Shown one piece after another: positions 1-5,502 of a stretch of 5,502 nucleotides of DNA; positions within the stretch are counted from its first letter, which is position 1; every line of letters begins with the position of its first letter. The position numbers and the translations under genes were made by a program. Below the pieces are notes generated by a model. That model made no database searches, was not told the origin of the DNA, and worked only from the letters and a program-made list of their open reading frames with translations. Source of the DNA: Pedobacter sp. UBA1654 (lineage in GTDB: Bacteria; Bacteroidota; Bacteroidia; Sphingobacteriales; Sphingobacteriaceae); the NCBI GenBank assembly GCA_002320935.1, contig DCLG01000029.1, forward strand, positions 35,139 to 40,640, read 5' to 3'.

Positions 1-549
1 AGATTAATTACACAGGCCAATATCAGTGTGGATAAGATCACCTACCTAATCGATGATCTGCTAAATACAACCAGGACAAACCAGGGGCAGCTCCACCTAA
101 ACTTTTCGGAGTTTACAATTGTAGATATGCTTGAAAAGTGTTGTCACCATATCCGAATGGGCGGTAAACATAAACTTACCTTGCAGGGGGATCAGGGTCT
201 TAAAATGTGGGCTGATGAAGTGCGTATAGATCAGGTAGTGGTTAATCTGGTTAACAACGCGGTCAAATATGCGCCAGATCAAAGAGAGATTTACCTGATC
301 GTTGAAGATCTTGGAGATTGGGTTAAGGTCTCAGTAAAAGATAATGGTCCTGGGATCTCTAAGGATAAGCTTGCGCATCTATTTGACCGCTATTACCGCG
401 TGGATTATAGTGGAGTACAATATTCCGGACTTGGCTTAGGGCTGTATATCAGTGCCGAGATCATTAAAAAGCATAATGGGAAAATTGGTGTAGATAGCGA
501 GGTTGGAAAAGGAAGTACTTTCTGGTTTACCTTGCCCAAAAAGACATAA
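1..549 (+). CDS. Sensor histidine kinase, C-terminal part (5' end outside window)
   Basis: This is the C-terminal 182 residues of a two-component sensor kinase, which autophosphorylates on a histidine and passes the phosphate to a response regulator. Frame 1 is open from the first base, so the gene starts upstream; a GTG at 28 is internal, not the start. Visible residues 1-25 are the second helix of the HisKA dimerisation domain (KITYLIDDLLNTTR), so the phospho-accepting histidine lies just outside the window. The HATPase_c domain is complete: N-box with N82 and N86 (NLVNNAVKY), G1 box D114-G118 (DNGPG), F-box around 126-132 (HLFDRYY) and G2 box G143-G147 (GLGLG). The stop follows directly after the domain, as is usual. 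All ATP-binding motifs look intact, so the kinase is probably active. Its sensor domain and partner regulator cannot be seen. The receiver gene at 3283 is about 2.7 kb away and lacks the acceptor Asp, so pairing with it is not supported. Confidence 0.95.
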   Translation, partial: RLITQANISVDKITYLIDDLLNTTRTNQGQLHLNFSEFTIVDMLEKCCHHIRMGGKHKLTLQGDQGLKMWADEVRIDQVVVNLVNNAVKYAPDQREIYLIVEDLGDWVKVSVKDNGPGISKDKLAHLFDRYYRVDYSGVQYSGLGLGLYISAEIIKKHNGKIGVDSEVGKGSTFWFTLPKKT

Positions 550-967
550 ATACTAGCGAAGTTGAGCGTAATGAGAATAAGATTTTCTGGGGCCATCGTC
601 AGAAGATATTTAACTAAACAAGGATAAAAGGTGTTGATGCAGTACTTGCAAAATCACATATCCTTAGTGTTGGGAATAATATTGATGAGCGACAAGAAAC
701 AATCATCATATAAATAGTAAGACTTAATTCCCCCGCCTTAGTTTACGTGCATGTTGACAAACATTTTTGCATCAGGCACTTCATCGTAAACCAGTTTCAT
801 TATTACCAAAAAACGGTGGATACGGAGACTGTTCTTCTGCTTCCTACCAAATAATGATAAACCCACCATCAAAGGTATAAGTCTGGTACAGACATGGAAG
901 CAGCAGACGAATTGAAAGCAAGTAAATTCCAGCGGTAATAACCAAGTTTGCATTTTATCACTAGTCA
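550..967. other. Stretch without a convincing gene
   Basis: About 420 bases lie between the kinase stop and the stop of the minus-strand HD gene. The plus strand holds only short fragments, such as a 26-codon frame from the ATG at 637. On the minus strand a 76-codon frame (968 down to 738) starts at an ATG overlapping the HD gene's stop in the form TAATG, which would allow translational coupling. Its product, rich in hydrophobic and basic residues and ending in PDAKMFVNMHVN, matches no family I recognise. No terminator hairpin followed by a T-run was seen for either flanking gene. The stretch may be decayed coding DNA, but nothing here proves that. Confidence 0.5.
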
Positions 968-1558
968 TTATTTCTTAAGAATACCTTTCTTAACGCTTTC
1001 GTTTATGAGATTTTCCGCATATTTCCATATTGCGCTTGACCCTTTTTCAATGGCTTTCTTCTTGTTATAGACTTTATCATAGCTAACATCAAACTCAGCC
1101 CAGGTTCCACCATTGTTCGAGGTATTTTGCAGCAATGGTTCAAACCTGTCCATTGACCTTGCAAACTTTGCCTCCTCGGTAATTCCTTCTTCAAATTCTA
1201 TCCATATCTCTATAAATTCTTTTGCCTGATCAGCTGGCAAAAGGCCAAAAATACGTTTTGCGGCTAAAAGCTCTTCTTCTGTATTATCGTGACTTTTGGT
1301 TGTGTCATAAATAAATGTATCACCAGCATCTATTTCAACTATATCATGGATTAATACCATTTTTAAGACCTTAAGTACGTTGATTGGCTGATTTGCATGT
1401 TCGGCTAAAATAATAGTCATCATCGCTAAATGCCAACTGTGCTCTGCATCATTCTCGCATCTATCACTATTAAACAATTTAGTTTTTCGCTGGATATACT
1501 TTAATTTATCAATCTCTTTAATAAATTCCACTTGTTGCAATAAACTCTTGGCTTCCAT
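968..1558 (-). CDS. HD-domain phosphohydrolase, YfbR/HDDC2-like (probable 5'-deoxynucleotidase)
   Basis: This 196-residue cytoplasmic metal-dependent phosphohydrolase belongs to the HD superfamily. Its closest recognisable relatives are the YfbR/HDDC2-type nucleotidases, which remove the 5' phosphate from deoxynucleoside monophosphates. The metal-binding set is visible in order: H40 in the ENDAEHSWH segment, the H71-D72 pair (LIHDIVEIDAGD) and D137 (ARSMDRFEP). E75 and D77 sit where YfbR has its catalytic acidic residues. Length fits the family (about 190-200 residues). The ATG at 1558 is chosen because the helical N-terminus (LLQQVEFIKEIDKLKYIQR) follows directly and no earlier start extends the homology. 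There is no Shine-Dalgarno sequence, which is normal for Bacteroidota. The gene is divergent from the acetyltransferase, with about 210 bases between the two starts. Family assignment is firm; the exact substrate is inference. Confidence 0.9.
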   Translation of the reverse strand: MEAKSLLQQVEFIKEIDKLKYIQRKTKLFNSDRCENDAEHSWHLAMMTIILAEHANQPINVLKVLKMVLIHDIVEIDAGDTFIYDTTKSHDNTEEELLAAKRIFGLLPADQAKEFIEIWIEFEEGITEEAKFARSMDRFEPLLQNTSNNGGTWAEFDVSYDKVYNKKKAIEKGSSAIWKYAENLINESVKKGILKK

Positions 1559-1766
1559 TTCAATGATTAAGTTTGAACAGTATATTGAAAAAGTGTAAAT
1601 ATATAATTTCTAGAATATTCTGTGGATTAAACGAATTTTGGACTATAATAGGTAGGTCGCTTCTTGGATTAGGTTCGCGGTGCTTTCACTCCCATTCTTT
1701 AAATTACCCCTTAGTTCTAATGGAAGCATCACCGGCTTTGTTATTTTTGGCTTTTATCAATTGCAT

Positions 1767-2366
1767 ATGAAGACTGAAATTCAGAAGTGTCTCGACGGCG
1801 AAATTTTCAACACCTCGGATCCCGAGATACAAGACATGATTAAACGGGCCCGTGACATAACTAAAGAATATAATTATCTGGCAAGTACAGATACCATAAA
1901 AAAGAAAGCGCTTTTAACAGAACTATTTGGAAGTATAGGTAAGACCGTTTCAATTGACACCCCGTTTTACTGTGATTATGGACGGCATATAACAATTGGC
2001 GACAACGTGATCATAAATATAAACTGCACCTTCGTTGACTGTAACAGAATCGATATTGGAAACAACGTATTGATTGCCTCAAATGTGCAGATCTATACCG
2101 CTACGCATCCTGTTGAGACGAATGAACGGCTTATTGAAAACTGGACGGAAGCAGACCGCGCTCCTTTTTTTCGTACATACGCACTTCCCGTTAAAATTGA
2201 GGATAACGTGTGGATCGGAGGAGGAGTGATTATCTTACCTGGAGTAACCATTGGGAAGAACTCTGTTATAGGCGCCGGAAGCGTTGTCACCCGTTCAATC
2301 CCTGGGAACTCTGTGGCTTTCGGCAATCCATGCAAAGTTATCAGAGAGAACAATCCAACCGTTTAG
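1767..2366 (+). CDS. Sugar O-acetyltransferase, maltose/galactoside acetyltransferase (LacA/Maa/NodL) family
   Basis: This 199-residue enzyme should transfer acetyl from acetyl-CoA to a hydroxyl of a sugar or related acceptor, working as a trimer in the cytoplasm. Residues 1-60 match the helical Mac domain (CLDGEIFN, then RARDITKEYN). Residues 66-190 form a left-handed beta-helix of hexapeptide repeats (ITIGDNVII, IDIGNNVLI, VWIGGGVIILPGVTIG, SVIGAGSVV), closing with the family signature GNPCKVIRE. The catalytic histidine is H114 in YTATHPV. The frame stays open upstream to an ATG at 1680, but those 29 extra residues are unlike the family, and the ATG at 1767 gives the standard MKTEIQKCLDGE start. 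Compared with E. coli Maa there are about 11 extra residues between H114 and P141, including a FFRTYALPV segment. The HAD gene follows after 18 bases, so the two are probably co-transcribed. The acceptor sugar cannot be told from sequence. Confidence 0.93.
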   Translation: MKTEIQKCLDGEIFNTSDPEIQDMIKRARDITKEYNYLASTDTIKKKALLTELFGSIGKTVSIDTPFYCDYGRHITIGDNVIININCTFVDCNRIDIGNNVLIASNVQIYTATHPVETNERLIENWTEADRAPFFRTYALPVKIEDNVWIGGGVIILPGVTIGKNSVIGAGSVVTRSIPGNSVAFGNPCKVIRENNPTV

Positions 2367-2384
2367 CAACAAATCTATATTTAA

Positions 2385-3032
2385 ATGACGAAAATTAAAG
2401 CAGTAATATTTGATCTTGATGGTACATTAGCTAATACATTACCATTATGCATCTCCGGATTCAGAAAATCCATTGAACCACTTATAAATCGCTCCTTGTC
2501 AGATGAAGAGATCATTGCGACGTTTGGTCCATCTGAAGAAGGGACTATTATGGCATTGGCACCACAACACTACGAAAAAGGCGTTTCTAGTTATTTAAAA
2601 TTTTACAAAGAACTCCATGCAATGTGTCCTGTCCCCTTTGAGGGCATTGAAGATCTATTAATTACTTTAAAAGATAAATCAGTAAAGATTGCCATGGTAA
2701 CTGGTAAGGGCAGGCATAGTACTGATATATCTTTAGAACAATTTGGCATTGGTAAATATTTCGAAGCCATTGAAACTGGGATATCAACAGGACCACGGAA
2801 AGCGGAGGGCATACAAAACATCTTAAACCTTTTTGAAGGTATACGGAAGGAAGAAATCATATACGTTGGTGACGCTCCAAGTGATATCATAGCAAGCAGG
2901 AAAGTTGGGATCCCAGTAGTGGCAGCAGCCTGGGCAGAAGCAGCAGAGCTTGAAAAGTTGAAAGAATTATATCCTGATATGTTGTTTGATAATGTTAGCG
3001 ATTTTAGTCATTGGTTAACATTAAGTATATGA
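2385..3032 (+). CDS. HAD-superfamily hydrolase (subfamily IA, phosphoglycolate-phosphatase-like)
   Basis: This 215-residue cytoplasmic phosphatase is of the haloacid dehalogenase superfamily, which hydrolyses phosphate esters through an aspartyl-phosphate intermediate. All four motifs are present: motif I DLDGT with nucleophile D10 and acid/base D12, motif II T106 in AMVTGKG, motif III K139 in the GPRKAEG segment, and motif IV G162-D163 with D167 (YVGDAPSD) for Mg2+ binding. An alpha-helical cap of the C1 type lies between motifs I and II (residues 19-90), as in Gph/PgmB-like enzymes. Length is typical. It starts 18 bases after the acetyltransferase stop with no Shine-Dalgarno sequence, and is probably the second gene of a two-gene unit. 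Substrates of this group vary (sugar phosphates, phosphoglycolate, nucleotides); the pairing with a sugar acetyltransferase hints at, but does not show, a carbohydrate substrate. Confidence 0.92.
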   Translation: MTKIKAVIFDLDGTLANTLPLCISGFRKSIEPLINRSLSDEEIIATFGPSEEGTIMALAPQHYEKGVSSYLKFYKELHAMCPVPFEGIEDLLITLKDKSVKIAMVTGKGRHSTDISLEQFGIGKYFEAIETGISTGPRKAEGIQNILNLFEGIRKEEIIYVGDAPSDIIASRKVGIPVVAAAWAEAAELEKLKELYPDMLFDNVSDFSHWLTLSI

Positions 3033-3075
3033 ACGGCGAGTTATGAAGCTCATTGTATTTCCATTTAATCTATTC

Positions 3076-3093
3076 TCTATAGAGCTCTATAGA
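3076..3093. repeat. Perfect 18-bp palindrome
   Basis: TCTATAGAGCTCTATAGA reads the same on both strands with no spacer and no mismatch. It lies 44 bases after the HAD stop and about 190 bases before the receiver gene. No T-run follows on either strand, so it is not a typical intrinsic terminator. A dimeric DNA-binding protein's operator or a recombination scar is possible. The sequence is certain; any function is inference. Confidence 0.85.
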
Positions 3094-3282
3094 TCAGGAA
3101 ATAAACTTAACAGATGCTAACCAATTATTATAATTTAACAAGATTAAATGTGGAAAGGTCTGGCAGAATCTAACGGCAAAATAGCGTAAAGAAAGAAAGT
3201 ATGCAATTCACAGTTAATGAAGTCCTGCGAACATTATTTTATTCGATTCCTATGGGTACATTAGCGACCATAAAGCCTATCC

Positions 3283-3642
3283 ATGAAAGAAAGAGTGTTA
3301 GTGATCGATAAAGACCCTGCAATTATTGATGTAATCACTTTTATGCTAAAAGATGAAGGCTACGATTTTTTGGTTTCGCAAAAGCCTTTCGATCTTCAAG
3401 AAGTTAGGGATTATAAACCTGCACTTATTTTATTACATAATGGCCTAAACAATGAGGGCTCGCTAATTTGCAAGTCAATCAAAGGTAGCCTCGATACTAA
3501 GCACATTCCTGTTATCATAAGTTCGACTGGTAATGACTTACCTAAAATAGCGGAAGAAAGCTGCGCTGAGGGTCATATTCAAAAACCATTTGATATTGAA
3601 GATTTTTTGGAATTAATCAGGAAAACCCTTGTAATTTCTTAA
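3283..3642 (+). CDS. Stand-alone receiver-domain protein with phospho-acceptor Asp replaced by His
   Basis: This 119-residue protein consists only of a CheY-like receiver domain; there is no output domain. Family features present are the acidic pair D9 and D11 (VLVIDKDPAI), the hydrophobic beta-3 strand (PALILL), S80/S81 at the switch Ser/Thr position (IPVIISSTG) and the conserved K101-P102 (IQKPFD). At the end of beta-3, where receivers carry the phosphorylated Asp (ILLD), this protein has H52 (codon CAT, one base from GAT), and the usual preceding PD is PA. The following loop (NGLNNEG) is also one residue short of the common form. It is therefore probably a pseudo-receiver acting by binding rather than by phosphorylation, or a decaying gene. 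The frame is otherwise intact. The ATG at 3283 fits the domain start (MKERVLVID); no Shine-Dalgarno sequence. No kinase gene is adjacent. Confidence 0.88.
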   Translation: MKERVLVIDKDPAIIDVITFMLKDEGYDFLVSQKPFDLQEVRDYKPALILLHNGLNNEGSLICKSIKGSLDTKHIPVIISSTGNDLPKIAEESCAEGHIQKPFDIEDFLELIRKTLVIS

Positions 3643-3716
3643 AACATTTGGGCGTTGCAACAATTTTAGAGACGAACAAGGAAGTCCGTTTTTATATAAT
3701 CTATTTGGTCAAGTAT

Positions 3717-3732
3717 AGAACCTACAGGTTCT
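3717..3732. repeat. 16-bp inverted repeat upstream of the transposase remnant
   Basis: AGAACCT and its exact reverse complement AGGTTCT are separated by two bases (AC). The repeat lies 60 bases before the transposase start. It could be an operator, part of an insertion-sequence end, or a palindromic target that the element entered. No matching copy was seen on the right side of the element. Confidence 0.8.
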
Positions 3733-3755
3733 GCTAAATTAATTGTCAAAAAACG

Positions 3756-3770
3756 GTCTATTTATTAGAC
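3756..3770. repeat. 15-bp inverted repeat (GTCTA-tttat-TAGAC)
   Basis: Two 5-bp arms are exact reverse complements around a 5-base AT loop, 21 bases before the transposase GTG. It lies close to the 16-bp repeat at 3717-3732. Short arms of this size can arise by chance in AT-rich DNA, so its role is uncertain. Confidence 0.55.
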
Positions 3771-3791
3771 TAATGTAACTCTTTAAACAAA

Positions 3792-4837
3792 GTGCGGATA
3801 ATCGCAATTAGACTATCGCATCAAGATAAATCAATAACTTTACCCAAGGAAAACCTGTTCCGCAAACTTCGCGAAACGCTTGATTTGAGCTTTTTATATA
3901 AAGACACAAAAGAACTCTACGGCAAAACAGGCAACCCACCAATTGATCCGGTAGTCTTTTTCAAGCTACTGCTGGCTGGTTACCTGGAGAACATAACCTC
4001 TGACCGTAAACTGGTAGAGCATTGCTCTATGCGGATGGACATTTTGTACTTTCTGGGCTTTGATATAGACGAAGAGCTACCAAGGCATTCAACAATTAGC
4101 AGAACCAAGCAGCTTTATCCGGCTTCCCTATTTCAAACATTGTTCAACAAAGTGTTTACCCTTTGTGTAAACAGCGGAGTGGTATCTGGCCATACCCAAG
4201 CAGTAGATTCAGCGCCTGTTAAAGCGAATGCATCAATGGAAAGTTTGGTGTTAAAAGTACCAGCTACTTCCATAGACAACCACTTGAAAAAAGTGGAGGA
4301 AGAGAATCAGGGAGGTAAAAAAAAGAATGATCCACCTACTTCAGTGCAAATTACTGCACCGGAGCATCAGTTAAGGCGAGTAAAAAAACACCACCAGAAT
4401 CTCCTTGACAATCCTGTTGGGGGCCCCGGCGCAGCAAACGAAAAAGCACAATTATATAGCAACAAAACACATTACAACCCTCATGATCCAGACGCCCGCA
4501 TATCAGTAAAGCCTGGCAAAGCAAGAAAGTTGAACTATCATTGTAGCATGGCAGTGGATACAATACTTACCTGCCATTAGCATACAGGTTCAAAACCGAT
4601 TAAAGAAAAACGAAATGGTAATGACGGACCTGCTTGCAGATGCCGGTTACTCCAATGGCTCCAATTACCAGTGTACTGGGGCAAGCCGGTGCCCATAAAA
4701 TTATGCTCATGGCTGCAATTGCCTTCAATCTCAAAAAGCACCTAAAAAAAGGAGGAAGAAAGCCTTACCAAGCCTTCTTTGAAGCCATTCTTGACACCTT
4801 ACAGCGGCACTTACTCTTACGGGTCGAAGTCTCATAA
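3792..4837 (+). pseudogene. IS1182-family transposase, inactivated by internal deletions
   Basis: This is the remnant of a DDE transposase of the IS1182 family. The first frame (3792-4580, GTG start) gives the usual N-terminal DUF772-type domain: LFRKLRETLDLSFLY, then IDPVVFFKLLLAGYLENITSDR, MRMDILYFLGFDIDEELP and RHSTISRTKQLY, then the first catalytic Asp, D139, in QAVDSAPVKANAS. At about 4560 the reading jumps to frame 1, where YLPAISIQVQNRLKKNEMV and MTDLLADAGYSNGSNY continue the protein (about 4564-4668). At about 4670 it jumps to frame 2, where SVLGQAGAHKIMLMAAIAFN, the C-terminal block, runs to the stop at 4837. Judged from remembered family members, the first junction lacks perhaps 15-20 residues. 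The second lacks most of the region between the ADAGYSNG block and the C-terminus, including the cysteine-rich segment and the VEP block with the catalytic Glu. The product cannot be active. Outer ends of the element could not be fixed. Confidence 0.93.
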
Positions 4838-4934
4838 GAAATACCCCTTCTGCAAACAGCCACGGTCGAATTCTTAGACAATCCAATGGCAACCAATTAT
4901 CGTGGCAGACATTGCAAAATCATATCTTTACAGA

Positions 4935-5267
4935 ATGGACATCATCAAATCTTTATTGATTTTTATTCTTGCTGGATTATGTGAAATTGGTGGAGGATAT
5001 TTGATCTGGTTATGGATTAAAGAAGACAAGCCATCATGGTACGCCGTTCTTGGTGCAGTTATACTAATTGCTTATGGAGTGGTTGCCACATGGCAAACGT
5101 CTAACTTTGGAAGGGTATATGCGACATATGGAGGAGTTTTTATAGTAATGGCATTATTATGGGCTTGGAAGGTAGATGGCTTCAAGCCTGATCGATATGA
5201 TATCATTGGTGCCACAATTGCACTAATTGGTGTTTGCATAATTATCTATACCCCCAGAGCTGCATAA
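4935..5267 (+). CDS. ynfA: YnfA/UPF0060 family small multidrug-resistance-like membrane protein
   Basis: This 110-residue inner-membrane protein has four transmembrane helices, at about residues 5-27, 35-54, 63-79 and 90-105. Family hallmarks are clear: LAGLCEIGGGYLIW in helix 1 with E17 buried in the membrane, AYGVVATWQ in helix 2, FGRVYATYGGVFIVMALLW leading into helix 3, and DGFKPDRYDIIGA before helix 4. Length matches E. coli YnfA (108 residues). The frame is open back to a GTG at 4902, but those 11 extra residues are not part of the family and overlap the insertion-sequence scar, so the ATG at 4935 is preferred. Proteins of this family resemble SMR drug/metabolite exporters; the substrate here is unknown. 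The gene lies about 100 bases downstream of the transposase remnant and appears intact. Confidence 0.93.
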   Translation: MDIIKSLLIFILAGLCEIGGGYLIWLWIKEDKPSWYAVLGAVILIAYGVVATWQTSNFGRVYATYGGVFIVMALLWAWKVDGFKPDRYDIIGATIALIGVCIIIYTPRAA

Positions 5268-5384
5268 AGTCGGTTGAGCCTACACTTATGAGATAACTTC
5301 TGTTAACAGGAATGGCCACAAAGACTTTACCATAATCTGTGTATATGTTAGTGCTTTTCTCGATTAACACCTTAATTTTAACCT

Positions 5385-5502
5385 GTGAAGTTTCTCGCCT
5401 TTTTTCTACTAACAATTGTTCTTGTCTTGACTCTGATGCCTTGCTGTGCACTAGCGGATTCATCCAAGATGCATTCAATAGAAACAGGTACTAAAACAAG
5501 TG
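5385..5502 (+). CDS. N-terminus of a small secreted protein, possibly DUF6660-like (runs off window)
   Basis: A frame starting at GTG 5385 stays open to the window end (39 codons). It begins MKFLAFFLLTIVLVLTLMPC, a textbook signal peptide with one Lys and a long hydrophobic core, then CALADSSKMHSIETG. An in-frame TAA lies only two codons before the GTG, so no longer start exists. The MKFLAFFL...VLTLMPC opening resembles the short secreted proteins now grouped as DUF6660, which in Bacteroidota often precede TolC/CzcA-type metal-efflux genes; this is from memory and rests on the N-terminus only. The pair of cysteines (CC) could instead mark a lipoprotein, though the lipobox is poor. The 117 bases between ynfA and this frame hold no other gene. 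A 78-codon minus-strand frame (5478-5242) overlaps it and the end of ynfA and is probably a shadow. Confidence 0.6.
   Translation, partial: MKFLAFFLLTIVLVLTLMPCCALADSSKMHSIETGTKTS

Noticed and set aside
811..821. CAAAAAACGGT-like 11-base match shared by about 807-817 and 3747-3757
   Set aside because: It is short, low in complexity and without similarity on either side; probably chance.
1742..1749. TATTTTTG, an exact match to the Bacteroidota -7 promoter box (TAnnTTTG), 17 bases before the acetyltransferase ATG
   Set aside because: The spacing to the gene is plausible, but no good -33 TTTG box lies about 19-21 bases upstream, and such a match is easily found by chance in AT-rich DNA.
1680..1766. 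N-terminal extension of the acetyltransferase from the ATG at 1680
   Set aside because: The 29 extra residues do not resemble the family, whose members start right where the ATG at 1767 does.
4829..4860. Possible right terminal inverted repeat of the insertion sequence (around TTTGCAGAAGGGGTATTTC on the minus strand)
   Set aside because: No convincing matching left end was found upstream of the transposase, so the element cannot be delimited from the window alone.
5300..5309. 10-bp palindrome CTGTTAACAG between ynfA and the secreted-protein frame
   Set aside because: Too short to stand out from chance, and it does not extend into longer symmetry.
5242..5478. 78-codon minus-strand frame overlapping the end of ynfA
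   Set aside because: It has no recognisable family and lies opposite the strong signal-peptide frame that starts at 5385, which explains the sequence better.

Overview
The window reads as chromosomal DNA of a Bacteroidota bacterium, most likely a Sphingobacteriaceae-type genome (Pedobacter/Mucilaginibacter relatives). This is an inference from moderate AT-richness, the near absence of Shine-Dalgarno sequences before the genes, the style of the two-component proteins, and an IS1182-type transposase of the sort common in that phylum. No rRNA, tRNA or CRISPR array was seen.

Left part (1-1766). The window opens inside the 3' end of a sensor histidine kinase (end of the dimerisation helix plus a complete ATPase domain, ending at 549). 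About 420 bases without a convincing gene follow. Then comes a minus-strand HD-domain phosphohydrolase of the YfbR/HDDC2 kind (968-1558), which is divergent from the next gene.

Centre (1767-3642). A hexapeptide-repeat sugar O-acetyltransferase (1767-2366) and a HAD-superfamily phosphatase (2385-3032) lie 18 bases apart on the plus strand and probably share a transcript. An intergenic stretch with a perfect 18-bp palindrome (3076-3093) separates them from a stand-alone receiver domain (3283-3642). In that protein the phospho-accepting aspartate appears to be replaced by histidine (H52), so it is probably a pseudo-receiver.

Right part (3643-5502). A decayed IS1182-family transposase (3792-4837) is broken by two internal deletions that change the reading frame and remove the segment expected to carry the catalytic glutamate. 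Two perfect inverted repeats lie just upstream of it. Next is an intact YnfA/UPF0060 four-helix membrane protein (4935-5267). At the right edge a GTG-started reading frame (5385 onward) encodes a clear signal peptide and runs out of the window. It resembles the small secreted proteins (DUF6660-like) that often precede metal-efflux genes in Bacteroidota, but only its N-terminus is visible.

The genes do not form one pathway. The region looks like ordinary accessory or housekeeping genes beside an old insertion-sequence scar. No clear new multi-gene system is visible. The points most worth a second look are the H52 receiver, the palindromes, and the secreted reading frame at the right edge.
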